Shown here one piece after another: positions 39,931-50,151 of a stretch of DNA of 64,000 nucleotides. Source of the stretch: Pectobacterium versatile (GTDB taxonomy: Bacteria; Pseudomonadota; Gammaproteobacteria; Enterobacterales; Enterobacteriaceae). How positions within the stretch are numbered: position 1 is the stretch's first letter; each line of letters starts with the position of its first letter. The translations under genes were made by a program, and so were the position numbers. The stretch covers positions 17,342 to 81,341 of the forward strand of contig NZ_JAINZP010000021.1 of NCBI RefSeq assembly GCF_020166435.1. Reading direction: 5' to 3'. The notes under the pieces were generated by a model. It searched no databases. It saw nothing but the letters and a program-made list of their open reading frames with translations, and was not told the origin of the DNA.

Positions 39931-40476
39931 ATGAGCAACACGAATCATGCTGAGACCAGCAAGTTTCTTAGCTACGTTTTACGGCACAAGCCCGAAGCTA
40001 TTGGGTTAACGCTAAGCAGCGACGGCTGGGCAAACATAGCTGAACTGATTACTGGTGCAGCTAAAGATGGACGGCTTCTTACCAGAGAAGTGATTCAATC
40101 TGTCGTTGATAACAGTGACAAAAAGCGGTTTTCTATTTCGCCGGATGGGTTATCGATCCGTGCAGCGCAGGGGCACTCATCATCGCAGGTCGATATGCAT
40201 TACGAGCCCAAAGTGCCGCCCGAATTTCTTTACCACGGCACGGCAACCCGATTTGTCGATTCGATAAATCAGCAGGGTTTGCTTTCTGGTTCACGTCAGT
40301 ATGTGCACTTGTCTGCCGATGAAGCCACGGCGATAAACGTCGGCCAGCGGCATGGCAAGCCCGTAGTATTAAAAATAAGGGCGCAGGAAATGCATCAACA
40401 AGGGATAATTTTTTATCAGGCGGATAACGGCGTCTGGTTAACCCTGACGGTTCCCGTGCCGTTTATCGATGAATGA
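39931..40476 (+). CDS. kptA: RNA 2'-phosphotransferase (Tpt1/KptA)
   Basis: 181 residues from ATG at 39931, 9 nt after AAGGGGG; an ATG at 39910 is less well placed. The family blocks are visible: [76 protein letters not shown]. It transfers an RNA 2'-phosphate to NAD. Bacteria lack the yeast splicing pathway that needs it, so its physiological substrate is unclear. It stands alone between valS and a chemoreceptor, probably a late insertion into the conserved valS-yjgN neighbourhood. Confidence 0.95.
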   Translation: MSNTNHAETSKFLSYVLRHKPEAIGLTLSSDGWANIAELITGAAKDGRLLTREVIQSVVDNSDKKRFSISPDGLSIRAAQGHSSSQVDMHYEPKVPPEFLYHGTATRFVDSINQQGLLSGSRQYVHLSADEATAINVGQRHGKPVVLKIRAQEMHQQGIIFYQADNGVWLTLTVPVPFIDE

Positions 40477-40522
40477 ATACGTGTATGAGTCACCTGTCTT
40501 CGCTGTCCACATAACATTAGCG

Positions 40523-40578
40523 AAAACAGGTGATAAGCTCATTTAACAATTAGCGGGCATCGGCCAGCACAGTGTTCC
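40523..40578. repeat. 56-bp direct repeat, copy 1 (chemoreceptor gene 3' end remnant)
   Basis: This segment is the same as 42920-42975 apart from about seven differences. It includes the minus-strand codons for the last residues (...LADAR, stop) of a chemoreceptor gene like that at 42947. It is therefore a leftover 3' end of a duplicated mcp gene. Confidence 0.8.
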
Positions 40579-41209
40579 GATAAAGAACTAGCAGCATGTC
40601 TCCTTCATTATTCAATTCATTTTACTATGCAAATTTTCTCTAATTAAGCGTTATCCACTAAATACCGCCGAATAGCCGTGAATAAAAACAATGCTATTTA
40701 GCGTAACGACAGATTAATTATCTAATCCCTTACTTTATTTCCAAAAATCTATTGCTTATTTTTGATAGAAATTAACGATCGAATATGAAAAATTGAACGG
40801 CCTAATGATTGGTGAATCCGATCGATAATAGGATTACTATAGTGTGAGGCTATAGGTAAACATTACACTTGGTTATGTTTCAATCAGAATAGGGTTGATA
40901 AAAGCGATTACACATTGCGCTCCGACCGATCCAGTAACGGATTAAAAACCATACATATCAATAACATAAAATATAAATAAAGAATATCTCAGCTCTGCCG
41001 ACAGTATCCATAGGGCTAAAATGAATGAAAAAGTAACGTGTTCACGCAAACGTTCATGGCAGGTAAAGGGAAGCTGCCAATTCATTCCTCTGACGTAAAC
41101 GTCAGGGGAATAAACCAGGTGCAGAAAATGATGAATCGCTCCACGTATAGAGCGATCATTATGTATGTAAAAAATAATATAAACAGTATAAGAAAGGATT
41201 AGTACCATA
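40579..41209. other. AT-rich region upstream of the first chemoreceptor
   Basis: 630 bases without a supported gene. The DNA is much more AT-rich than the flanking genes, with several GATCGA words at 40777-40825. Minus-strand frames here look random. It must contain the promoter of the receptor gene at 41210, but a sigma-28 type box could not be identified with confidence. Confidence 0.4.
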
Positions 41210-42880
41210 ATGAATTTTTTGAAGAATATGAGAATTGGCAATCGACTCTTTCTGGGGTTCGGGTTACTGATTACACTAACGTTGACACTGTCGTCGCTCG
41301 AATATGTTTTTATAAAAAACATAGAAAAAGAGGTCGATAAAATTACCGAAGATAGAATAGTTAAGACCAATCTGTTACGCGATATAAGAGACCATTTAAA
41401 TAATAATATCCAGACAGTACGGGATATTATCTTACTCCCCGGTGATAAACGTCAGGAAAAACAGAATTTAAGACAAACTATCACCGCTATAACGACAGCC
41501 TCAAACGCGACATATAGTCATTTAGACAACATAATAAAATTTGGGAAAGGCCGGGAACTGTTTGATGAATTAACAGACATAAGAAAACAATATGGTATTA
41601 CTATTGATCAAGCCATAACCTATGCCCTTGAAGGGACGGATGAACAGGCAACGGCATTTTTATTCAATGATGTCGCTAAAATTCAAAAAAGTTATTTCAC
41701 TAAACTGGGCGAACTTCTTGATTATCAACAAGAAAACGTCGACAAGTCCAAAGTTGAGACAAAGTTATTTATTTCCGAAGCCCTGTTCTGGACACTCTTA
41801 CTGTCAGCCTTTTCAGCCATTTTAGGGATGCTGATTGCCTGGTTGCTGACGCGCAGTGTGACCGCGCCTTTATCCATTGCGCTATCTTCTGCTCAGCGCA
41901 TTGGCGAAGGTGACTTGCGTGGAACGATTGCAGTCGATAGCCGTGATGAAGTAGGCCAGTTGCTGGAAGCAATGCGTGATATGCAATCCTCGCTGACCAA
42001 AACGGTCATCACTGTCAGAGATAATGCGGAGAGTGTCGCCACCGCGAGTATACAAATTGCCCAAGGCAATGCGGACCTTTCATCCCGAACCGAAGAACAG
42101 GCAAGTGCGTTAGAAGAAACCTCTTCCACCATGACTCAACTGGGCATGACGGTGAAAAATAACGCCGATAATGCTCGTCAGGCCGATCAGCTAGCCAAAA
42201 ACGCCAGCACGGTGGCACAGCAGGGAGGCCAGGTGGTTGATGACGTCGTAGTAACGATGAAGGCCATTGACGAAAGTTCCCGGAGCATTGCAGACATCAT
42301 CAATGTCATTGATAGTATTGCTTTTCAGACCAACATACTGGCTCTCAACGCCGCGGTAGAGGCAGCACGAGCGGGCGAACAAGGGCGTGGATTCGCGGTT
42401 GTCGCAGGGGAAGTGCGTAGTCTGGCACAGCGAAGCGCAGAGGCTGCAAAAGAGATTAAAACGTTGATCACAACAAGCGTCGAGCGCGTAGAACAGGGAT
42501 CCGATTTGGCGAATAAAGCCGGGGAAACCATGCAACAAGTCGTGGTCGCTATTCGTCAGTTAACTGATACGGTGGCAGAAATCAGCTCAGCCAGCGCGGA
42601 GCAATCTACGGGGGTTGATCAGGTGGGTATCGCGGTCAATCAGATGGATCAGACAACACAGCAGAACGCCGCACTCGTGGAAGAATCAGCAGCAGCGGCA
42701 CTGAGTCTTCAGGATCAAGCCGACCTACTTGTTAGAGCGGTCTCCGTGTTTAAAGTGGCAGGCAGTCAGTCGTCAATCTCTGCACCACAATTAACACACC
42801 GAGCCTTATCGCCAAAAGCGATGCTTCCTGCAGCGGCTGGCGCTGCACACCAAAATTCAGGGGACTGGACCAGCTTCTAA
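41210..42880 (+). CDS. Methyl-accepting chemotaxis protein with 4-helix sensor
   Basis: 556 residues: a membrane helix at about 11-30, a four-helix-bundle periplasmic sensor (about 35-185), a second helix (about 190-212), HAMP (about 213-265) and a signalling domain with the hairpin tip [20 protein letters not shown]. The C terminus ends GDWTSF, an xWxxF tether for CheR and CheB. The ligand is unknown. The first ~590 bp (sensor) are clearly more AT-rich than the signalling half, so the gene looks mosaic. It is bracketed by the 56-bp repeats and convergent with the next receptor. Confidence 0.95.
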   Translation: MNFLKNMRIGNRLFLGFGLLITLTLTLSSLEYVFIKNIEKEVDKITEDRIVKTNLLRDIRDHLNNNIQTVRDIILLPGDKRQEKQNLRQTITAITTASNATYSHLDNIIKFGKGRELFDELTDIRKQYGITIDQAITYALEGTDEQATAFLFNDVAKIQKSYFTKLGELLDYQQENVDKSKVETKLFISEALFWTLLLSAFSAILGMLIAWLLTRSVTAPLSIALSSAQRIGEGDLRGTIAVDSRDEVGQLLEAMRDMQSSLTKTVITVRDNAESVATASIQIAQGNADLSSRTEEQASALEETSSTMTQLGMTVKNNADNARQADQLAKNASTVAQQGGQVVDDVVVTMKAIDESSRSIADIINVIDSIAFQTNILALNAAVEAARAGEQGRGFAVVAGEVRSLAQRSAEAAKEIKTLITTSVERVEQGSDLANKAGETMQQVVVAIRQLTDTVAEISSASAEQSTGVDQVGIAVNQMDQTTQQNAALVEESAAAALSLQDQADLLVRAVSVFKVAGSQSSISAPQLTHRALSPKAMLPAAAGAAHQNSGDWTSF

Positions 42881-42890
42881 TGTTGAAAAT

Positions 42891-42918
42891 ACCCCTGACA
42901 AACACGTTTGTCAGGGGT
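42891..42918. terminator. Bidirectional terminator between chemoreceptor genes
   Basis: ACCCCTGACAAAC and GTTTGTCAGGGGT are perfect 13-bp arms with a 2-nt loop between two convergent genes. Flanking A and T tracts serve both strands. Confidence 0.8.
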
Positions 42919-42919
42919 C

Positions 42920-42975
42920 AAAACAGGTGATTCAGTCATTTAACGATTAGCGGGCATCGGCCAGCGCAATGTTCT
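42920..42975. repeat. 56-bp direct repeat, copy 2
   Basis: Matches 40523-40578. It covers the end of the second chemoreceptor gene and 27 bp beyond it. The two copies flank the 41210-42880 receptor gene. Confidence 0.8.
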
Positions 42976-44566
42976 GGCGCAGGCCGGGCAGCACATTACC
43001 CAGTTCCATGTTTTCTCTTGCGATCTGGAAACGGGAAACGGACTGTTGCAGATTAATAACCTGCTCCTGAAGTGAATTCGCTGACGTCGCGACTTCGGAT
43101 ACCAAGGATGCATTCTGCTGAGTCACACCATCCATCTGGTTGATGGCGATATTGATCTGTGAAATACCGCGACTCTGCTCGCTGGAAGCCAGCGTGATCT
43201 CATCCATAATATCGACCACTTTTTTCACATCCATCAGCACTTCGTCCATAGTGTTACCCGCGACTTCAACCAGCCCCGCGCCCTTTTCAATACGGCTGAG
43301 AGAGTCATCGATCATAGTGCCGATCTCTTTCGCGGCCGTCGCACTGCGCGCAGCCAGCATCCGCACTTCGGAAGCCACTACCGCAAAGCCTTTACCGTAT
43401 TGACCCGCACGCGCAGATTCCACCGCCGCGTTCAGCGCCAACAGGTTGGTCTGGAAAGCGATGCCGTCGATTACGCCAACAATGTCGGAGATCTTGGCAG
43501 AACTCTGCTTGATGGAACGCATGGTATCAACCACTTCAGAGACAACGTTCCCGCCGCGAGACGCGGAATTAGAGGCTTTCAGCGCCAGATCGTTGGCTTT
43601 ACGCGTGTTGTCTTCGTTGTTTTTCACCGTCGACATGATCTGTTCCATGCTTGAAGCGGTTTCATCCAACGAGGCCGCCTGCTGCTCGGTGCGGCTAGAG
43701 AGGTCTATGTTGCCGGATGCTATTTCTTCAACCCCAACACTTATCGCATCGGTTCCGTTACGCACCACGCGCACCATATTTTCCAGCCCGTCACGCATGC
43801 GTTGAACCGCAGCAAACAGATGTGCAATTTCATTTTTCCCACTGCTATCAATCTGCGCTCGCAGGTCACCTTCAGCAATGCGGTCAAAGACGGAAATAGC
43901 CTGATTCAGCGGTTTCACGATCATATTGGTCATCACAGACCAAGCCAGCGCCGCCAGCAGCAACGCACAGGCGATCGCGCCGTACAGGATAGTTTCCATC
44001 AGTTCCACGCGGTCATTCGAATCCGCGTAGGCTTCATGAATATTCTCCAGCTTGAAGGCAACCAACGCTTTAGAGGATTTATCAAATGCGGCATACAGTA
44101 CCGTCGATTTCCCCGCACGCTGGCGATATTCATCTAGATTCCCGGCGTTAAGCGCCGCAAATGCCGGATCAATAAACTCTTGCATCAGCGTATTGCGTTT
44201 TTCGGCCATATCCGAAGAAATGACTTTTTCCGCTTCGGACTGTGGGTATTTCAGGTATTCCTGCCATTTCTCGCTCGCACCATCGACCTTGCCTCTGGCG
44301 CGTCCCAGCGCAACTTTAGCAGCCTCGACGTCCCCTTTCCCCATTAATGATTCGTACAGACGTAAATCCAATCGACCACGCAGCAGCAGTTCGGAGCTGT
44401 CATTCAGTGCAACCAGCCCTGGCAGCACTTCCATATCGACGCGAGCAAATGATTTATTCCCTGACTGAACAGCAACCAACCCTAACACGCCGACGAAAAG
44501 CAGTAACGCCGCTAAAGAAAACACCATCATGCTGAGTGCAGTACGAATCTTTATCTTACGAAACAT
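42947..44566 (-). CDS. Methyl-accepting chemotaxis protein with Tar-like sensor
   Basis: 539 residues: membrane helix at about 11-33, periplasmic helical sensor with LLLRGRLDLRLYESLMGKGD, second helix at about 190-210 (ILYGAIACALLLAALAWSVM), HAMP and signalling domain with tip [20 protein letters not shown]. It lacks the C-terminal xWxxF pentapeptide (ends ALADAR), so it relies on other receptors for efficient methylation. GC-normal throughout, unlike its neighbour. The 240 bp upstream (44567-44806) hold its promoter region and the terminator of the next gene. Confidence 0.95.
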   Translation of the reverse strand: MFRKIKIRTALSMMVFSLAALLLFVGVLGLVAVQSGNKSFARVDMEVLPGLVALNDSSELLLRGRLDLRLYESLMGKGDVEAAKVALGRARGKVDGASEKWQEYLKYPQSEAEKVISSDMAEKRNTLMQEFIDPAFAALNAGNLDEYRQRAGKSTVLYAAFDKSSKALVAFKLENIHEAYADSNDRVELMETILYGAIACALLLAALAWSVMTNMIVKPLNQAISVFDRIAEGDLRAQIDSSGKNEIAHLFAAVQRMRDGLENMVRVVRNGTDAISVGVEEIASGNIDLSSRTEQQAASLDETASSMEQIMSTVKNNEDNTRKANDLALKASNSASRGGNVVSEVVDTMRSIKQSSAKISDIVGVIDGIAFQTNLLALNAAVESARAGQYGKGFAVVASEVRMLAARSATAAKEIGTMIDDSLSRIEKGAGLVEVAGNTMDEVLMDVKKVVDIMDEITLASSEQSRGISQINIAINQMDGVTQQNASLVSEVATSANSLQEQVINLQQSVSRFQIARENMELGNVLPGLRQNIALADAR

Positions 44567-44766
44567 AAATTATCCCTGTAGTCTGAAAACAAGAAAGGGT
44601 GAGCGGCAGCTCTACAGCAGAACTGTTCGGTTATTTACGTAATAGTCGTTATATTTCAATTTTCATTGCTATAGCAATTCATTTGCTAAAGCATTCGCGT
44701 AGCTATCGCCTGAAATAAATTCGTTATAAAACCGTAATAAAAATAAAGAAACGTATAAAGAAGATA

Positions 44767-44800
44767 CTGACCGACAGAAAATAGGCATTCTGTCAGTCAG
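44767..44800 (-). terminator. Terminator of the secreted hydrolase gene
   Basis: CTGACCGACAGAA and TTCTGTCAGTCAG arms (one wobble) with an 8-nt loop, just after the minus-strand stop at 44807; the T tract beyond is short and mixed. Confidence 0.6.
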
Positions 44801-44806
44801 TAGGAT

Positions 44807-45886
44807 TTATTTTTTATTATTTTTCTGAGACTGATTCTTTGCTAAGAAACGTTGCAATTCATCTTTATAAAACTTCGCCGACATCATCGTGCCATGTCCA
44901 CTGGTATCTTTACTGGCAGGAATAAGGAACAACGTCGCCTGCTTAATTTTCTTAAGCTCATTATCCAAGATGCCTGTTTCAATAGGATTACGCTCATCAT
45001 CTGCAGAGTTAATCACCAGAACAGGCACCTTAATTTTATTCAGTTCCGGTGCCGCGTTATAATTCGCAGACGAGCCCCAGATATAAATAAAGTCGTTGGC
45101 ATCGCTGGTCGACGGTGCCGCAAGGCGATCTTCTACCAGTTTGTCGGCCTGTGCACGCGTTGGTGCTTTGCTCTGATACGCCAGTGTGCCGCCGGTGGTG
45201 GCGATACTGAACATAATGTTGGCCGTTTTCAGCGTTGGCGGCTGCTGTGTGTAATCACCGTTATTCCACACCGGATCGTTCTTGATGGATTCAATCAAGA
45301 TGCGACGCATCATCCAATTACGACCGGACAGTTCATTTGGCAACGATGCCATTGGCACCAGCGCATCCATCATATCTGGGTATTTTTCACCCCAAAGCCA
45401 GGTTTGCATGCCGCCCATGGAATATCCCATCACCAGGCGCAGGTGGTTAATACCCAACCCTTCTTTGATTAAGCGATATTGTGCCTGCACCATATCGTTA
45501 TAATCGTACTGTGGAAATTTCATCCGCAAGCCGTCTGAAGGTTTGGACGATTTTCCAGAACCAATGCTCTCCGGCATGATAATAAAATATTTACTGCTAT
45601 CCAGCGCCTGACCCGGCCCGAAAAGCTCTCCACCAAAGCCATTTGCTAACAGTGATTTAATCGGCTGGTTCGTTCCATGTAGCAATAAGACAGCGGGCTT
45701 GGTTTTATCACCGATCGTGTAGTAGTGAATACGCAGATCTTTTAATTTTTCGCCGCTGTTGAAGGTAAATTCGGGCGCAATCCAGTCGCCTTCTTTGGGC
45801 TCTGGGAAATTGGCCTGTGCATGCGTTAATGGTGACAGCATTAACAGAAATGCGCCCACCACCCCTGATAGAATTCGATTAATCAT
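44807..45886 (-). CDS. Exported alpha/beta hydrolase, MetX-like
   Basis: 359 residues from ATG at 45886, with GAAGAG upstream; a frame opening at 45907 adds 7 residues. Signal peptide MINRILSGVVGAFLLMLSPL with cleavage after THA. Nucleophile elbow GYSMGG (Ser156), acid in SADDERN and His in SGHGTM complete a triad; VLLLHGTN is the oxyanion region. The fold resembles homoserine acetyltransferase-like hydrolases, but in the periplasm the substrate is unknown. It stands alone with its own terminator. Confidence 0.9.
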   Translation of the reverse strand: MINRILSGVVGAFLLMLSPLTHAQANFPEPKEGDWIAPEFTFNSGEKLKDLRIHYYTIGDKTKPAVLLLHGTNQPIKSLLANGFGGELFGPGQALDSSKYFIIMPESIGSGKSSKPSDGLRMKFPQYDYNDMVQAQYRLIKEGLGINHLRLVMGYSMGGMQTWLWGEKYPDMMDALVPMASLPNELSGRNWMMRRILIESIKNDPVWNNGDYTQQPPTLKTANIMFSIATTGGTLAYQSKAPTRAQADKLVEDRLAAPSTSDANDFIYIWGSSANYNAAPELNKIKVPVLVINSADDERNPIETGILDNELKKIKQATLFLIPASKDTSGHGTMMSAKFYKDELQRFLAKNQSQKNNKK

Positions 45887-46153
45887 AAATAACTCTTCGG
45901 TAATCATGAAGTCGTGAAGCCGCGATTTTAATGTCTATTAGGAAAAATCCCAATAAACATAAGCAAACTAATAATAAAAAGAGATTATTCTCTGATTTTT
46001 TTATTTATCGCGAGAGATTCTACAGATAGTTTTTAATAGGATGATATTTAACGCATTCCTGTTAATCGTCCGGCTACGTAGCTCATGCTTTTCACTCGAC
46101 ATTCGCGTTTATAAAAACAGCGAAGTGCGTTTTTTTTGCTCAAAAATATAATC

Positions 46154-46426
46154 ATACTCTAAATAATTCGAGTTTCAGGACAAAAACGGCAAGGCGTTTT
46201 TGAACAGTGCTTGCGCTGACCCCGAGGGGGTGAGGCCATAAGGTCGAATAACGCGGCAAGAGAGGGAGTCCCGATGAGCTTACTCAGTAAGTGATTCGGG
46301 TGACTGACAAACCTGCCATAGGCAGGTTTGAACGCTGCTTGCAGCGGCCCCAACGGGGCGAGGCACACGCAAGTGTGCCGAGTAGCGTAGCCAACGCACA
46401 TGCAACTTGAAGTATGACGAGTATAG
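46154..46426. repeat. ERIC-type intergenic element with extra insert
   Basis: Ends ATACTCTAAATAATTCGAG... and ...CAACTTGAAGTATGACGAGTATA are imperfect inverted repeats of about 25 bp. The core GATGAGCTTACTCAGTAAGT, then GATTCGGGTGA, is the ERIC centre. At about 270 bp it is twice the 127-bp ERIC consensus; the insert contains hairpins such as AACCTGCC-ATA-GGCAGGTT. It sits between the hydrolase and the M48 gene. Confidence 0.85.
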
Positions 46427-46506
46427 AAAGAGATCGTGTGCGGTGAAACCACACACGATTAACACAAGGTAGGGTTAGATCGGAGGTGAGAATCGAGAAC
46501 TGAGGA

Positions 46507-47544
46507 TTAGTGCTTATTCATCTCGCTTTCAATGGCTTTCAGCCGCTCATCCATATCTGGGTGCGTACTCAGCCAGTCCGGTAAATCCAGAGAATCAATT
46601 TCATCCTGACTGCGGTCGTTAGCGATCAAGGCCCGATACATCGCCTGCATCGACTGAAGCGAACGCCCTTGCTGCTGCATTTCTGCTATTGCCCATGCGT
46701 CGGCTTCCCGTTCCATGTCGCGGGAAAACTGCATCTCGTTGATAAAAGCAGCAGACTGCAACACCGTATCCCCCACGCCACTGACATCTCCCGTCACCCA
46801 CATGAAGGTCAGCGATACTAGTGATGAACGCACCACCATGCGCATTGGGTGGCGATAGGCGTGGTGTCCCATTTCATGCAGCATCACCGCGGCCAGCTCG
46901 TTGTCATTTTTCGCCAGCTTCACCAGATCGTCACTGATAATCAGCGTGCCATCCGCCAGCATAAAAGCATTCGGCCCGATAGGCGCAGACATGATCTCCA
47001 GACGCAGTGGCGTTTTGTCTTCCCGCATGTCAGCGGGCATAACCTGTTGAAACAGAGTTTGCATTTCTTGCTGACGCTCAATAGGCAGTTTCGAAGGCTT
47101 AAAATCACTGTGGCGTAATAACTTCAGCGTATGTTGTCCCAGTTGCTGTTCGATAGCAGTAGGAATACGTAGCGCCAAAGTGGAACTTGCCCATGGCAGT
47201 ACCACGTAAACATAGTTTATGACTATCAATACGGTGGCGAATAACGTGAGAATGACGCCACGCTTATGGCGTTCCAGACGGTGTACAAGTCCCGGTTGGC
47301 GTCTTGCGGAATACCACGCGCGAAAGGCGGGGTCGTCGGCAGGAACAAAACGGCCACCGTCAGGAAAGGTTAACGTCAGAGGAATGGAGCCCAATGCATC
47401 GGAAACCGTGACCTGCTCCAGCGCAAACGTCGTGTTCGATGACCCAGTATTTAGCACCATCGTCGAACCGTTATCCGTTAAATGAAGAGAAGCGGCCACA
47501 CGGGCCGCCAATCCGGGGTATTGATAATGCCCCTCAATATTCAT
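46507..47544 (-). CDS. M48-family membrane metalloprotease
   Basis: 345 residues. The zinc site HEMGHH is at 223-228 with the downstream Glu in DMEREADAWA. One membrane helix at about 97-118 separates a small N-terminal domain from the protease. It follows yjgN by 16 nt on the same strand, a pairing seen widely (yjgN plus M48), and AGGAAT precedes the ATG. A role in membrane protein quality control is inferred from HtpX-like relatives. Confidence 0.92.
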   Translation of the reverse strand: MNIEGHYQYPGLAARVAASLHLTDNGSTMVLNTGSSNTTFALEQVTVSDALGSIPLTLTFPDGGRFVPADDPAFRAWYSARRQPGLVHRLERHKRGVILTLFATVLIVINYVYVVLPWASSTLALRIPTAIEQQLGQHTLKLLRHSDFKPSKLPIERQQEMQTLFQQVMPADMREDKTPLRLEIMSAPIGPNAFMLADGTLIISDDLVKLAKNDNELAAVMLHEMGHHAYRHPMRMVVRSSLVSLTFMWVTGDVSGVGDTVLQSAAFINEMQFSRDMEREADAWAIAEMQQQGRSLQSMQAMYRALIANDRSQDEIDSLDLPDWLSTHPDMDERLKAIESEMNKH

Positions 47545-47560
47545 ATTCCTGCCTTATAAC

Positions 47561-48742
47561 TTACAGGCCAACACCCAAATCGAGCGCCTGCACGGCTTCT
47601 TCGGCCAGTGCGCTGTTTGCTGTGTCCTGGTGTGCCTGAACGTGCAGCAGTGCCAGATCGCCTTCAATCGCTGTCGCATTCGCGATATAGCGTGCGTGAC
47701 GAATCTCTGCCACTGGTGCTGCCCAACCCAAAGAAAAAATAGTAATCAGGCTATTGGTTATCAGTAATCCCATGTAAGACAGCGTTTGCATAGAAGAGTG
47801 CAATTTCACACCGCCATTCAGCGACGTTTGGTTAAACAAATAGTTACGCTGTGCAACCGCCACATAGCTGCTGGAAACCAGCGCGCCTAGTAGCATCACA
47901 ATTACCATCATCACCAGATTAAAGATATTGCTTAGCAGCATCATGAGCACAGTATCTTCATTGCCACCGCCCATCATCACAATCTGGAACAGCGTGAAAA
48001 AGAACGAGCCCATGAATGACAGCGACGCGATCAGGAAAGGAACAAAAATCAGCAGGCTAATCAGGGAAAATTTAATAAACGCCGCTTTCGTTAGTTCTGC
48101 TTTAAATGCCGTTTTACCGAAGGACAGGTTATTAACATAGAAATCAAGCTGCATCATTTTCATGATGCCATTTACCGCAGCAAACCCTGGAATAGCAATC
48201 GCCAGCACGATAAATCCAATCAGAATCGGACTATCGCTCTGCGACCCAATCAACCCTGCCACAATCAACGCGGCATAAAAAGCCAGCAACAACAGAATAG
48301 GGCAAAGCAGTAATACCCAATATGCACGGCCCGTCTGACAATGGTAATTAAAACGGACGCCGCGGTAGCTGGACATAATAGCGTCATAACGCCAGTTGCG
48401 GATCACGATAATCGGAATAAGTGCCGAAAATGCCAGCGCGATAAGGGTACCAAGCGTTGGTGACATCATCATCACGACATAAAACAAGATGATACCGGCG
48501 ATAACCAGCAAACGCCCTTTAAGGATCTGAATGGGCTCTGCGTGGTAATCAAAACGGTCACCATTAATTTCCGTGTTACCATAGAAATAACGACGGCGAC
48601 GCACGGTGGCCCAAGCAGAATAAATACCTAAGGTGATCACCGTTAATAACGCATTCACCAGCCAAATTGCAAAATATTCCCCAGCCTTACCGTGAAACTG
48701 CACGCGATGCTGCGTGTTATTTTCTGAAGTATTGGTAGTCAT
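47561..48742 (-). CDS. yjgN: YjgN family (DUF898) inner-membrane protein
   Basis: 393 residues with the DUF898 N terminus VQFHGKAGEYFAIWLVNALL and at least eight hydrophobic segments. RRRRYFYGNTEINGDRFDYH is a family hallmark. The function is unknown, but the gene is conserved beside valS/rraB in enterobacteria. It is co-transcribed with the M48 gene downstream. Confidence 0.95.
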   Translation of the reverse strand: MTTNTSENNTQHRVQFHGKAGEYFAIWLVNALLTVITLGIYSAWATVRRRRYFYGNTEINGDRFDYHAEPIQILKGRLLVIAGIILFYVVMMMSPTLGTLIALAFSALIPIIVIRNWRYDAIMSSYRGVRFNYHCQTGRAYWVLLLCPILLLLAFYAALIVAGLIGSQSDSPILIGFIVLAIAIPGFAAVNGIMKMMQLDFYVNNLSFGKTAFKAELTKAAFIKFSLISLLIFVPFLIASLSFMGSFFFTLFQIVMMGGGNEDTVLMMLLSNIFNLVMMVIVMLLGALVSSSYVAVAQRNYLFNQTSLNGGVKLHSSMQTLSYMGLLITNSLITIFSLGWAAPVAEIRHARYIANATAIEGDLALLHVQAHQDTANSALAEEAVQALDLGVGL

Positions 48743-48928
48743 AAACCCTTCATCCTAAAAGAAATAAGCCTTATAAACGCTTCGTTCGACACGTTATAGG
48801 CAACAAAAAGCGGCTTATTTAAGCATGTCCTGTTAATGACAACAATAAAAGTTAACAGCAATTAAACAAGCCAATGTACTTATTAATTACAGGAAATAGG
48901 GAAAGCCACCGAAAAATCAACATGGAAA

Positions 48929-48952
48929 CAACCTGAAGTATGATGGGTGTAG
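48929..48952. repeat. ERIC end fragment
   Basis: CAACCTGAAGTATGATGGGT resembles the right end of the two ERIC elements (CAACTTGAAGTATGACGGGT). Only this end is present, in the 294-bp gap (48743-49036) between yjgN and yjgM, in which I see no gene. Confidence 0.5.
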
Positions 48953-49036
48953 ACGTTGCATCCATGTGGTCTGAAATGGTATTACAATCGGCCAAGATCA
49001 TTACCCTCGTAAACCGTAAGAACAAGAGTACGTATT

Positions 49037-49540
49037 ATGACAACCGCGACCTCCGCCAATCTTCAGGTACGCCCAATCACCGAGCAGGATGATGCCGCTA
49101 TCGCTCAGGTCATCCGTCAGGTCTCTGCCGAATTTGGTTTGACAGCCGATAAAGGCTACACCGTCTCCGATCCCAATCTGGACGCGTTGTTTGCCCTGTA
49201 TAGCCAGCCGAAAAGCGCCTATTGGGTTGTTGAATATGAAGGCCACGTCGTTGGCGGTGGCGGTATTGCACCACTGCTGGCGGGCGAAGAAGATGTGTGT
49301 GAATTACAAAAAATGTATTTCCTACCCATCGTGCGAGGCAAAGGACTGGCACGTCAGTTGGCGGTACAAGCACTGGATTTTGCTCGTCAACATGGCTTTC
49401 GCCGCTGCTATCTGGAAACCACTGGCCACCTAACCAGCGCAATTCGGCTGTATGAGTCGCTGGGCTTCGAGTCGATTCCCCATTCAATGGGCAATACGGG
49501 CCACACTGACTGTGAAGTAACGATGTTGAAGGTGCTGTAG
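49037..49540 (+). CDS. yjgM: GNAT-family N-acetyltransferase YjgM
   Basis: 167 residues, one GNAT domain: [20 protein letters not shown] contains the acetyl-CoA loop (RGKGLA), then [20 protein letters not shown]. Substrate not known from sequence. Conserved next to rraB and argF/argI in enterobacteria. Confidence 0.94.
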   Translation: MTTATSANLQVRPITEQDDAAIAQVIRQVSAEFGLTADKGYTVSDPNLDALFALYSQPKSAYWVVEYEGHVVGGGGIAPLLAGEEDVCELQKMYFLPIVRGKGLARQLAVQALDFARQHGFRRCYLETTGHLTSAIRLYESLGFESIPHSMGNTGHTDCEVTMLKVL

Positions 49541-49581
49541 CCTGCTGAAGGTACGGTAATAACGCGTTATCATACCGAATA

Positions 49582-49614
49582 AAAAACGCCGCAGGATCTT
49601 CCTACGGCGTTTTC
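49582..49614. terminator. Bidirectional terminator between yjgM and rraB
   Basis: AAAACGCCGCAGG and CCTACGGCGTTTT arms (one mismatch) in the gap of two convergent genes. Confidence 0.85.
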
Positions 49615-49635
49615 CGTAAACGGTTCAACGAGGGA

Positions 49636-50061
49636 TTAATGGCGTTTGCCGTCATCATCTTCATCATAGAAATCTTCATCATCCCCGTCTTCTTCACCTT
49701 CACCATCCGGATCTTCGAAGTAAGTGCCCCAACCGTCGTAATGCACACCGTGGCGTTCTGCCAGCGCCAGCAGCTGTTCTACCTGTGCGTCGATCAGTTC
49801 CGCTTTCAGCGCGACTTCACTGATAGCATCGCAGCACATCAGCAACACGCCATCTTCCACTTCCAGTTCTTCCGCATCCGTCACTTCATAGCCCAGCTTG
49901 AAGGCTTCTACAGCGACTTTTTCCAACACTTCAAACTTCTCAGCAGAGAAATGGTGTTCAATGGTATAGAGCGCGTCAGGATCGCTGCCATCATCCAGCA
50001 GCTCTTCAATGATCAGGCGTGTCTCTTCCCGTTGCTCTTCCAGTAATTCGCGGTTTGCCAT
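49636..50061 (-). CDS. rraB: Regulator of ribonuclease E activity B
   Basis: 141 residues. [40 protein letters not shown] and [17 protein letters not shown] match RraB, a small protein that binds RNase E and alters degradosome composition. The tail is extremely acidic (Asp/Glu-rich, last 25 residues). Its upstream region is shared with argF, transcribed divergently. Confidence 0.96.
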   Translation of the reverse strand: MANRELLEEQREETRLIIEELLDDGSDPDALYTIEHHFSAEKFEVLEKVAVEAFKLGYEVTDAEELEVEDGVLLMCCDAISEVALKAELIDAQVEQLLALAERHGVHYDGWGTYFEDPDGEGEEDGDDEDFYDEDDDGKRH

Positions 50062-50151
50062 GCCTCAGTCCTCATTAAACGACGTAATATTACTTATTGT
50101 CCCACAGCCCTGCGGCTTGCTCCACCACAAAGTTTGATATCACCACTTGAA

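Noticed and set aside
46159..46465. Small minus-strand frames inside the ERIC-type element
   Set aside because: They are by-products of the repeat's inverted structure, with no ribosome site.
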